A stretch of DNA of 64,000 nt, taken from Archangium sp. Lineage in GTDB: Bacteria > Myxococcota > Myxococcia > Myxococcales > Myxococcaceae. Below the pieces are notes generated by a model, which ran no database searches, was not told the DNA's origin, and saw nothing but the letters and a program-made list of their open reading frames with translations. Below, piece after piece: positions 7,727 through 15,465 of this stretch (the stretch's first letter is position 1; every line of letters begins with the position of its first letter). The position numbers were made by a program, and so were the translations under genes. The stretch lies in the NCBI GenBank assembly GCA_030695565.1, contig JAUYRZ010000085.1, positions 62,001-126,000 of the forward strand, in the 5' to 3' direction.

Positions 7727-8707
7727 TCAGCGGTACAGAACCTGGTGGACCGCCTCGACGACGCGCGCCGCAGACGGAAGAATGAGTCGCTCGAGGTTCT
7801 CGGCGTAGGCCATGTTGACGTCGAGGCCGTGCACCCGGGTGACGGGCGCGTCGAGATCGTCGAAACACTCGCGGCTGATGAAGTCGGCGATGTGGGCTCC
7901 GAAACCGGCGTAGCCCCACCCTTCCTCGACGATCACCACGCGGTTGGTCTTCGCGACCGAGGCGGCCACCGCTTCGGCGTCGAAGGGCTTGATGGTGCGC
8001 AGATCGAGCACCTCGGCGTTGATGCCTTCAGCGGCCAGCAGCTCGGCGGCCGGCAGCACCACCGCGGTCAGCATGCGCGACCAGGTGATCAACGTGACGT
8101 CGCTGCCTTCACGCTTGAGGTCGGCCTTGCCGATGGGAACGAGGTGTTCACCCTCGGGCACTTCGCCCTTCACGCCGTAGAGCAGCTCGCCCTCCATGAA
8201 GATGACCGGGTTGTCATCGCGGATGGCCGACTTGAGCAGGCCCTTGGCGTCGGCCGGCGTACCGGGCGCGATCACCTTGAGACCGGGGAAGTGCGCGTAG
8301 TTCGCCTCGAGCGCCTGCGAGTGCTGCGACGAGAGCCGCCCGCCCGCGCCGTTGGGGCCGCGGAAGACGATGGGGCACCGCAGCTGGCCGCCCGACATGT
8401 GACGCAGCTTGGCCGCGCTGTTGACGATCTGATCCATCGCGAGGATCGCGAAGTTCCAGGTCATCATCTCGATCACCGGCCGCAGGCCGCCCATGGCCGC
8501 GCCGACGCCGAGCCCGCCGAAGCCGAGCTCAGAGATGGGGGCGTCGACCACCCGCGCGCTGCCGAACTTGTCGAGCAGCCCCTTGGAGACCTTGTACGCG
8601 CCGTCGTAACGAGCGACCTCTTCACCCATGAGGAACACGCGGGGATCGCGCTCCATCTCTTCGGCGAGGGCTTGATTCAACGCTTCACGGTATGCGAGCT
8701 CAGCCAT
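7727..8707 (-). CDS. pdhB: Pyruvate dehydrogenase E1 component, beta subunit
   Basis: A 326-residue transketolase-like E1beta. It opens with MAELAYREALNQALAEEM and contains GEEVARYDGAYKVSKGLL, the conserved region around the TPP-activating Glu. The pyrimidine-binding and C-terminal domains are complete, with VVIVEEGWGYAGFGAHIA near the end. The open frame runs 96 bases further upstream into pdhA, but ATG 8707, two bases after the pdhA stop, gives the canonical N-terminus. It forms the alpha2beta2 E1 with the adjacent alpha subunit. Confidence 0.93.
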   Translation of the reverse strand: MAELAYREALNQALAEEMERDPRVFLMGEEVARYDGAYKVSKGLLDKFGSARVVDAPISELGFGGLGVGAAMGGLRPVIEMMTWNFAILAMDQIVNSAAKLRHMSGGQLRCPIVFRGPNGAGGRLSSQHSQALEANYAHFPGLKVIAPGTPADAKGLLKSAIRDDNPVIFMEGELLYGVKGEVPEGEHLVPIGKADLKREGSDVTLITWSRMLTAVVLPAAELLAAEGINAEVLDLRTIKPFDAEAVAASVAKTNRVVIVEEGWGYAGFGAHIADFISRECFDDLDAPVTRVHGLDVNMAYAENLERLILPSAARVVEAVHQVLYR

Positions 8708-8709
8708 GA

Positions 8710-9816
8710 CTAGGACTTCGCTCCCTTCTTGGCTTCGGGGTCGGGTTTGGAGCGGGGTTCGAGATCCCACGTCACTTTGAAGTCGGTGGGGTGCGCGGGC
8801 CACTTCACGTCTTTGGCGCCCAGCACGCGCTCGCGCGGCTTCTCATCGGGCTCGCCTTCTTCCACCGTGGTGTGAGTCCAGATGTCGCTGTCGGGCGGGA
8901 GCGGCGAGGCGTCGGCGAAGGCCAACGCCTTCTCGATGAGGGCCTTCTCTTCTTCGTCGATCGCATCCAGCTGGGCTTCGCTGGCGGCCTTCTTCTCCAG
9001 CAAGACCTGACGCAGCTTGAGGATCGGGTCGCGCTGCTTCTCCAGCTCGACCTCGTCTTTCGTGCGGTAGGTCGCCGCGTCAGACATCGAGTGCCCGCGG
9101 AAACGGTAGGTGTTCGCCTCGAGCAGCACCGGGCCGTTGCCCGCGCGGATCCACTCGATGAGCTCTTTGGCCTTCTCGTACACGGTCAGCACGTCCATGC
9201 CGTCGACCGCTTCGCCGCGCATCGCCCAGCCCGGCGCCCGCTTGTGAATCTCAGGCACGGAGGACACGCGCGCGATGTCGGTGCCCATGCCGTAGCGGTT
9301 GTTCTCGACGATGTAGAGCACCGGCAGCTTCCACTTCACCGCCATGTTGAACGTCTCGTGCATCGCGCCCTGGTTGGCCGCGGCGTCGCCGAAGCTGCAC
9401 ACGGTGACGCGATCTTCGTTGCGGTACTTCGAGGCGAAGGCGAGCCCGGCCGCGAGCGGGATCTGCCCTCCCACGATGCCGTAGCCGCCGTAGAAGCCGT
9501 GCTCGATGTCGAAGAAGTGCATCGAACCGCCCTTCCCCTTCGAGTAGCCGGTGTCTCTGCCATACAGCTCGGCCATCAACATGCCGGCATCAGCGCCCCG
9601 AACGAGCGGGTGAACGTGATCGCGGTAGCCGGTCATCACCCAGTCGCTTTCGCGCAACGCTTCGTTCACGCCCACCACCACGGCCTCCTGGCCGATGTAG
9701 AGGTGGCAGAAGCCCTGGATCTTCTTCAGACCGTACGCCTGCCCGGCCTTCTCCTCGAAGCGGCGAGCGAGCAGCATCTTCCGGTACATCGTCAGCATCG
9801 ACTCGGTGCTGGCCAC
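8710..9816 (-). CDS. pdhA: Pyruvate dehydrogenase E1 component, alpha subunit
   Basis: A 368-residue TPP-dependent E1alpha. It begins MLTMYRKMLLARRFEEKAGQ, the usual substrate-side helix, then HLYIGQEAV. The TPP/Mg motif is GDAAANQGAMHETFNMA through ENN near residues 142-170. The loop RFRGHSMSDAATYR corresponds to the phosphorylation loop of E1alpha. The acidic, Lys-rich C-terminal ~60 residues are longer than the typical 320-330 residue family member. It is the first gene of the pdhABC operon; no E3 gene is in the window. Confidence 0.93.
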   Translation of the reverse strand: MASTESMLTMYRKMLLARRFEEKAGQAYGLKKIQGFCHLYIGQEAVVVGVNEALRESDWVMTGYRDHVHPLVRGADAGMLMAELYGRDTGYSKGKGGSMHFFDIEHGFYGGYGIVGGQIPLAAGLAFASKYRNEDRVTVCSFGDAAANQGAMHETFNMAVKWKLPVLYIVENNRYGMGTDIARVSSVPEIHKRAPGWAMRGEAVDGMDVLTVYEKAKELIEWIRAGNGPVLLEANTYRFRGHSMSDAATYRTKDEVELEKQRDPILKLRQVLLEKKAASEAQLDAIDEEEKALIEKALAFADASPLPPDSDIWTHTTVEEGEPDEKPRERVLGAKDVKWPAHPTDFKVTWDLEPRSKPDPEAKKGAKS

Positions 9817-9899
9817 TTAAGACTCCTTGTTGAGCGCGATGAAAGAGCGCGGGGCTTGTAACAGAGCGATCCGCACCTGCCACCTTCTTGCGAAGGCGA

Positions 9900-10637
9900 T
9901 CAGGTCGCGAAGTGCGGAATGGAAATGCAGCGGGGCTCGAGCTTCACGTCGCGGCCCGAATGATCGGTCGCGAGGTGCACCGGGATCGCCTCGGGGAACT
10001 TGAGGGCGTAGTCGTTGATGTGCTGCGGCTCGTTGTCGAACGCGGCGAGCACGGTGCCCATCGAGCGCAGGTGATCGTGCGTGGTGCGCTTGTACGCATC
10101 GTCATCATCGGGGAGCGCAGGCTTCATCAGCAGCTGCACGTGGCCGCCGGTGCTGGGCATCGGCATGCCGCAGCGTTCGATGCACGCTTCGGTGCCCGGC
10201 CGCATGCCTTCGTGGCGGCCGGTGACGTAGATGACGCGCGCCTTCACGTGGTCGAGCGAGTGCAGGTACCGCGGAGCACCCACGATCTCGATGTCGTCAC
10301 GGGCGTAGTCGCTGGTGAAGAAGCGCTCCTGCCAGAACGCCTTGAGCTCCGGGTACAGCGCGTCTGAATCGGCCTGGCTCAGGCCGCACGAGACGGTGGC
10401 GCCGCGCAGATCCCAACCCGAGGTGAAGTGCCAGGCCTGGCAGCCGAGCAACCTGTTCAGCTTCTTCGCCGCGCCGAACTCACGAACGATGCGCGCCTGC
10501 CGGGGCCGGTTGTCGAACACCGTGGAGTCGAGATCGAACACCAACAGGCCACGGGGGCCCGACTTCTGAGCGAGCGAGAGGATCTGCTCGAGCGTCTTGT
10601 GCCAATCGACCGCGACGCGAGTGAGGTAGTCAGTCAT
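9900..10637 (-). CDS. HAD-superfamily hydrolase
   Basis: A 245-residue protein with the HAD motifs: FDLDSTVFDN (motif I, nucleophile Asp near residue 34), YVTGRHE (motif II Thr, near 138) and AAFDNEPQHIN (motif IV, near 200). HAD enzymes are mostly phosphatases using an Asp nucleophile. The region between motifs I and II contains a cap-like helical insert. The substrate is unknown. It is downstream of an unrecognised membrane protein gene with a 42-base gap and upstream of nothing in the same orientation for 83 bases, so it may be in a two-gene unit. Confidence 0.75.
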   Translation of the reverse strand: MTDYLTRVAVDWHKTLEQILSLAQKSGPRGLLVFDLDSTVFDNRPRQARIVREFGAAKKLNRLLGCQAWHFTSGWDLRGATVSCGLSQADSDALYPELKAFWQERFFTSDYARDDIEIVGAPRYLHSLDHVKARVIYVTGRHEGMRPGTEACIERCGMPMPSTGGHVQLLMKPALPDDDDAYKRTTHDHLRSMGTVLAAFDNEPQHINDYALKFPEAIPVHLATDHSGRDVKLEPRCISIPHFAT

Positions 10638-10679
10638 GGAGAGCGGCGCTCTAGCAAAAGAGCGCGCGATGCGGGCGTC

Positions 10680-12338
10680 TCAGTCGGTGACTTGCTGCGT
10701 CACGGGCGGCACCGCCGGCTGCTTCACCGCAGGAGGCCGGGCCGGGGGCACGTTCACCCAGGTGGGCGCGCTCTCGGTGACCACCGTCTCGGGCACCAGA
10801 TCGGTCATGCGCTTGATGCCGTTGCGGTCGAGCACCAGGCGCACCAGGCGCACCGTGGTGCGTTGGTGACGGCCGTCATCGACGGCGAAACGGAACGCCA
10901 CGTCGACCCGGTAGCTCTTGGCCATCTGCAGCTTGCCGACGGAGAAGTCTTCGAGGTCGACGTAGTCGAGCGCGTACTCGGGGTCGTCCATGTCGTGCAG
11001 CAGGCGGTCGATGTTGAGGCGGATGATGTCGGTGACGCCCGACACCAGGCCGTCGGCGATGCGCGGCAACATCTGCGAGTCGAGCGCGATGCGCTTGCGA
11101 TAGCGGATGACCATCTCGCTCAGCTCGGTCTGCGAGACGGTGACGAGATCGTCTTGCGCGCGCAGCTTGGCGATCTCCGGGGGCACCTCGACCGCGTCGC
11201 CGTAGTCGAGCTTCTCGCGGCACACCCCCACGTTGTCGTGGGTCACCGGGTCGACGATGAGCGTGGTGCGCTCGTAGAGGAACTTGCCCATGTAGGAGGC
11301 CAACGAGCGGCGCAGGGCCTCCTTCAAGCGGTCTTTGAACATGTAGCCGACCACGGCGAGCATGAAGAAGTTGAAGCTCGCCTGCGGGTACCGTGACTGC
11401 GCGAAGAGACCGACGCCGAGCGCGAAGGCCATCGAGCCGCCGGCGGCGATCGCGAAGAGCACCTCTTCCCAGGCCTTGCGCTTGGAGCTGCGCTGCACCT
11501 TGAGGAAGAGGATGTTCATGCAGAACTTCTTCAAGAAGCCGACGCGGTGCGAGTACTCCTCGTTGTCGCCGTGGGCGGCGAGCACCGAAGGCAGCTTCTT
11601 CGCGCGCCGGTAGCTCTCGTCGGCGATCACCACGTCCATCAATTCGCGGCGCAGCTCGATGTAGATGCCGGAGCGGGGCATCGACTCCATCTGCACCACG
11701 ATGCGGCGGAAGAATTGCTCCACCGTGAGGCTCAGGTACTCGTCGACCAGCCGCAACGCCGCTTGCGCCTTTTCACCGAGGTCGTACTTCTCGGCGAGCT
11801 GCGCGGAGGTCGAACGGAAACGCTGGAGGATCTCCTGCGTGGCGTTGATCGACTTGCGCGCCAACGCCATCAGGTGCGCGGGTGACTCGGGCGGCGCGCA
11901 GTTGTCGGTCTCGGCCCCGCTGAGCAGGTGCGCACACTCGCGCCGCATGCCGCGGGAGAAGCGTCGCAGCGCACCGCGCGTCACGCAGGCGAGCATCTTG
12001 GCGTCGTAGACGACCTCGCTGACCGGCCCCATCAGGCCCAGCGGCAGGCGTTGCTCCATCTGAACCAACGGGGAGTGCGAGCCGGTGAGGATCTCCTCGA
12101 AGGCCAGCACCGGGGTCTTGAGCCGAACGTAGTTGTGGAGATCGGCGTAGAACTGATCGCGGCTCCACGTCTCGGCGTCGATGTTCAGGCTGCGGGGAAT
12201 GAAGAGGAGCGTCTCGACCAGGTACTCCGACTTGGGGTCCGTGCCGCTCGGTTGGTACTCGAGCTTCAGCTCGAACTGCTTGCGGTCATGAACTTCGACT
12301 TTGGTATCGAAGAGTTCGGAGGGTCCAGAAGATGCCAC
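10680..12338 (-). CDS. Unrecognised protein with two central membrane segments
   Basis: A 552-residue protein that I do not recognise. The first ~320 residues are mixed alpha/beta with many charged helices. Two adjacent hydrophobic segments follow near residues 325-365 (VLFAIAAGGSMAFALGVGLF and FNFFMLAVVGYMF) with a short hairpin between, so both large ends are cytoplasmic or both outside. The last ~180 residues are soluble, ending in a Pro/Val-rich tail. No catalytic motif was found. GTG 12338 is preferred; an in-frame GTG at 12374 is possible. It is divergent from an MFS transporter and precedes the HAD gene by 42 bases. Confidence 0.6.
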   Translation of the reverse strand: MASSGPSELFDTKVEVHDRKQFELKLEYQPSGTDPKSEYLVETLLFIPRSLNIDAETWSRDQFYADLHNYVRLKTPVLAFEEILTGSHSPLVQMEQRLPLGLMGPVSEVVYDAKMLACVTRGALRRFSRGMRRECAHLLSGAETDNCAPPESPAHLMALARKSINATQEILQRFRSTSAQLAEKYDLGEKAQAALRLVDEYLSLTVEQFFRRIVVQMESMPRSGIYIELRRELMDVVIADESYRRAKKLPSVLAAHGDNEEYSHRVGFLKKFCMNILFLKVQRSSKRKAWEEVLFAIAAGGSMAFALGVGLFAQSRYPQASFNFFMLAVVGYMFKDRLKEALRRSLASYMGKFLYERTTLIVDPVTHDNVGVCREKLDYGDAVEVPPEIAKLRAQDDLVTVSQTELSEMVIRYRKRIALDSQMLPRIADGLVSGVTDIIRLNIDRLLHDMDDPEYALDYVDLEDFSVGKLQMAKSYRVDVAFRFAVDDGRHQRTTVRLVRLVLDRNGIKRMTDLVPETVVTESAPTWVNVPPARPPAVKQPAVPPVTQQVTD

Positions 12339-12381
12339 CGCGCAAATGTATGTGACAACCAGGTGACACGCCACTGAGTGT

Positions 12382-12464
12382 CCCCGGAAGTCCGGGGGGA
12401 TGCCGGGGGTCGGAATTGGGGTTTGACCCCAGCCGAAGAAGGTGGGACTTGCGCCCGCGGGAGG
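12382..12464 (+). promoter_or_regulatory. 5' region of MFS gene with two small hairpins
   Basis: The gap between the divergent genes holds CCCCGGA-AG-TCCGGGG (12382-12398) and GGGG-TTTGA-CCCC (12418-12430). GGGAGG at 12459-12464 is the likely ribosome site for ATG 12474. The hairpins may be operator or leader structures; no sigma70 hexamers are convincing. Confidence 0.3.
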
Positions 12465-12473
12465 CTTTTCCGC

Positions 12474-13922
12474 ATGCCGCCGTGGTTGTCCAACCTGCTC
12501 CCGATCGTCCTGCTCCTCGGAGCGATCGCGCTCGTGCTCGCGCGTTTGCCCAAAGTCGAGCTGGGTCACTCCGAAAGCTTCAAGAAACGCCGCTTCTGGA
12601 ACTGGTTTCCGCTGGGCATGACGTACGCGTTTCTCTACTTCGCCCGGTACAACATCAACGAAGCCACGAGCGCCATCAAACAGCTCGACAACGCGGCCTT
12701 CGGCACCATCTTCGCGGTCGGCGCCTGGGTGTACGGGGTCTCGTTTCTGATCAACGGCCCGCTGACCGACAAGCTGGGGGGCCGGCTGACCATCTTGATC
12801 GCCGCCATGGGTTCGGCGGTGGCCAACCTGCTCATGGGCGGGCTGGTCTACGCGGTGGTGGGCAACGGCTGGGCGCCGCCCGGTGGGCTGCTGGTGTGGC
12901 TGTCGGTGCTCTACGGCCTCAACATGTACTTCCAGAGCTTCGGCGCGGTCTCGATCGTCAAGGTCAACGCGGCGTGGTTCCACGTGCGTGAGCGCGGCCA
13001 ACAAGGCGGCGTGTTCGGCATCTTGATCAGCCTGGGCATCTACTTCGGTTACGACTGGAGCCGGATGATTGTGAAGGGCAACCCGGCCTCACCCTGGCTG
13101 GTGTTCTTCGCCCCGGCGGCGATCCTGCTGGCCGTCTTCGTGGCCGATCTCTTCCTGGTGCGCGACGCGCCCAGCAACGCGGGTCACGCCGACTTCGAGC
13201 TGGGTGATGCCTCGACCACCGACGCGGCCGGCGAGGACCCCACCGCGGCGCAGGTGTTCGTGAAGATGATCAAGAACCCGGTGATCATGACCATCGTCGC
13301 GATCGAGTTCTGCACCGGCTTCCTGCGGAACGGCGTGATGTCCTGGTACCCGAAGTTTGCCAAGGCGGTCTCGCTGCAGGACGACTTCGTCTCGAAGAAC
13401 TGGGGAATGCTGCTGTGCGTGTTCGGGATCATCGGCGGCATGTTTGCCGGCATCATCAGTGATCGCGTGTTCCACTCGCGGCGGGGGCCGGTCGCCTCGG
13501 TGCTCTACGCGGGCATCGCGGCCGGCTCGATCGGCATGTTCTTCTTCCTCGACCAGGCGTGGGTCGGGTGGATCCTGGTGTTCATGGCGCTCAACTACGT
13601 GGGCGTGCACGGCATGCTCTCGGGCACCGCGAGCGCCGACTTCGGCGGGCGCAAGAACACCGGCGTGGCGGTGGGGATCATCGACGGCTTCGTGTACCTG
13701 GGCACCGGGCTGCAATCACTGATCGTCGGGAGACTGCTGCCGCAGGGTGACCTCGCCAAGGTGGCCTCGAACTGGATCAGCTGGCCGATGGCGATGGTGC
13801 CGATGGCCATCATCGGGTTGGTGCTGTGCACGCGGGTGTGGAACGCGAAGCCGCAGAACAAGCCGGTGGAGCCGAGCCCGCCGGTTGCACTGAACGCCGC
13901 GCATGGACCCGTTGAGCCGTGA
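12474..13922 (+). CDS. MFS transporter, organophosphate:phosphate antiporter (OPA) type
   Basis: A 482-residue inner-membrane protein with about twelve hydrophobic segments. Near the N-terminus YAFLYFARYNIN matches the OPA family motif (GlpT/UhpT YxxxYxxRxN), and the first hydrophobic segment precedes it. A charged linker near residue 240 (FELGDASTTDAAGEDPT) separates the two six-helix halves. Members exchange sugar phosphates or glycerol-3-phosphate for Pi; the substrate here is not determinable. The open frame extends to 12378 but ATG 12474 has a ribosome site and gives a normal first membrane segment. It is followed at 64 bases by a small arrestin-like protein. Confidence 0.82.
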   Translation: MPPWLSNLLPIVLLLGAIALVLARLPKVELGHSESFKKRRFWNWFPLGMTYAFLYFARYNINEATSAIKQLDNAAFGTIFAVGAWVYGVSFLINGPLTDKLGGRLTILIAAMGSAVANLLMGGLVYAVVGNGWAPPGGLLVWLSVLYGLNMYFQSFGAVSIVKVNAAWFHVRERGQQGGVFGILISLGIYFGYDWSRMIVKGNPASPWLVFFAPAAILLAVFVADLFLVRDAPSNAGHADFELGDASTTDAAGEDPTAAQVFVKMIKNPVIMTIVAIEFCTGFLRNGVMSWYPKFAKAVSLQDDFVSKNWGMLLCVFGIIGGMFAGIISDRVFHSRRGPVASVLYAGIAAGSIGMFFFLDQAWVGWILVFMALNYVGVHGMLSGTASADFGGRKNTGVAVGIIDGFVYLGTGLQSLIVGRLLPQGDLAKVASNWISWPMAMVPMAIIGLVLCTRVWNAKPQNKPVEPSPPVALNAAHGPVEP

Positions 13923-13985
13923 AGGAGAGGCAGCCACACCGTTCCTCTGGACGGCTCTCGGGGCAAACGGTGAACGGGGCCCTGC

Positions 13986-14507
13986 ATGACTGCGCTGCTG
14001 CTGACGCTCGACGCGACGTCGTATCGCCCCGGTGAGCGGGTCACCGGCACCGTGCAGCTCGACCTCCCAGCGCCCGCTCCAGCCAAACGGTTGGTGGTGG
14101 GCCTGATGGCCCGCCAACGCGCGGTGGGCCTGCCGCCCCATCAAGGTCTCGCGCTCAGCTACCGCAACGACAAGGTCTGGGAGTTCGAACTTCAGCTCGA
14201 CGGACCGCGCCGGTACCGCCCCGGCGAAACCGCGCGCTTCGAGTTGCTCATTCCGCTCGAGGCCGAAGGTGAGCTGCCGGGCGACGTCGCGAAGGCGCTC
14301 TCAGAGCTCTCGAACGTGAAGCGCTTTCCCCTCGAGTGGAGGGTGTTCGCGGTTCTCGAGCGGCCCTGGCAGATCAACCCGAAGGGCGAAGTGCGGCTGC
14401 CACTCGCGGCCGCGGAGACCCAGCCCACGCCCCCTGCGCCCCCAAAGCGTGGAGCCCGAAAGCCCGCGCCTGCAAAGAAGAAGGCCGCGGCGAAACGAAA
14501 GCGCTGA
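13986..14507 (+). CDS. Arrestin-fold-like (Spo0M-like) protein with basic tail
   Basis: A 173-residue cytosolic protein. The first ~135 residues are beta-rich, starting LLLTLDATSYRPGERVTGTV with a later RYRPGETARFELLIPL, a pattern seen in arrestin-N and Spo0M-type sandwich domains. The last ~35 residues are Pro/Ala/Lys/Arg-rich, ending KKKAAAKRKR, which resembles nucleic-acid-binding tails. The arrestin assignment rests on pattern only and no function can be given. It follows the OPA transporter on the same strand, with a convergent Nudix gene downstream. Confidence 0.5.
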   Translation: MTALLLTLDATSYRPGERVTGTVQLDLPAPAPAKRLVVGLMARQRAVGLPPHQGLALSYRNDKVWEFELQLDGPRRYRPGETARFELLIPLEAEGELPGDVAKALSELSNVKRFPLEWRVFAVLERPWQINPKGEVRLPLAAAETQPTPPAPPKRGARKPAPAKKKAAAKRKR

Positions 14508-14667
14508 GTCGAAGCGCAGCGGCTGCACCAGAACGCAGCTTCTGCTGACGCAAGCCCATTCACGGCACGCAGCAAATGGCCGTCAAGATGCACGCGGTCC
14601 CCGACACCGATGGGGGGAGACCACATGACTCGACAGCTCCGGAACATCCTCGGCGTGGGTGCGCTGA

Positions 14668-15378
14668 TCAGACCGAGACCGACGTCGAGGCGGAGATCAC
14701 CACCGATGACGAGGCCGGCTGGCGCGCGAGAAACCGTCGCAGCGCCAGCTCGGTCTTGGCGTCTTGAATCGTCCCATCAAAGAGCGCGCTCTCCAGCGAA
14801 GCGAGGGTGCGCCACCAGGTCGCCCCGCCTTCTTCCAGCGGGCTGCCATCACCCTCTGGAACAGCCGGCACCAGTCCCGTCACGTCGACCGCGGTGAGGA
14901 AGATCTTCTCGCTGATGATGCCGGGGGCCACGAAGAAGGGAGGGCCCAGCAGGGCCACCGCCTCGAGCGGCACGCGGAAGCCGGCCTCTTCGAAGGTCTC
15001 TTCCACCGCGCGCTGACGAACGCCGGGCAGGCCTTGATCGGTGGTCTCCAGCAACCCCGCGACGATCTCTTCGCAGAAGAGGTGGGAGCGGCCATCGGGC
15101 ACGTTCGGCACCTTCTCGTGACGGAAGTGCGCCGCGGGCCGCAGGTTCTGGCGGGTGAGGAACTCGAGCCCCTGATCACCCCTGCGAAAGAGCAGCACCG
15201 CGACCGCGTCGAGGCGCGGGCGATCGACGACATCGACCCGGTACACGTCTGATTTGCTCCCGTCGGCGCGCAGGTTTCTGACCCGCAACCTCCGAATGTG
15301 GAGGAACCCCTCGTCGCACCTTCCGGTCGCGGTGAAGTCCTCCACCACATCGAGGTCTGTCACGAGCGCGTTTGCCAT
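14668..15378 (-). CDS. Nudix-fold hydrolase-like protein
   Basis: A 236-residue protein. Residues ~48-60 (RLDAVAVLLFRR) and ~118-130 (QRAVEETFEEAGF) fit the Nudix strand and the end of the Nudix box. The box is imperfect: EExGF is present but the Arg of the RE pair is displaced (GVRQRAVEET). Length and layout resemble ADP-ribose pyrophosphatase-type Nudix proteins. Substrate and activity are uncertain. ATG 15378 is chosen; the open frame further upstream enters the divergent promoter region of the nucleotidase gene. Confidence 0.65.
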   Translation of the reverse strand: MANALVTDLDVVEDFTATGRCDEGFLHIRRLRVRNLRADGSKSDVYRVDVVDRPRLDAVAVLLFRRGDQGLEFLTRQNLRPAAHFRHEKVPNVPDGRSHLFCEEIVAGLLETTDQGLPGVRQRAVEETFEEAGFRVPLEAVALLGPPFFVAPGIISEKIFLTAVDVTGLVPAVPEGDGSPLEEGGATWWRTLASLESALFDGTIQDAKTELALRRFLARQPASSSVVISASTSVSV

Positions 15379-15465
15379 GTCTGACCGCTTTACCAGAGGC
15401 GCGTGGGCGCGTATGTGACCGAACGGTTGGCCGCCCTTCCCCCGCACCCCGAGCCCGGATCCGTC

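Noticed and set aside
14610-14670. Short plus-strand frame MTRQLRNILGVGAL with a good ribosome site
   Set aside because: It runs straight into antisense of the Nudix gene with no plausible protein beyond ~15 residues.
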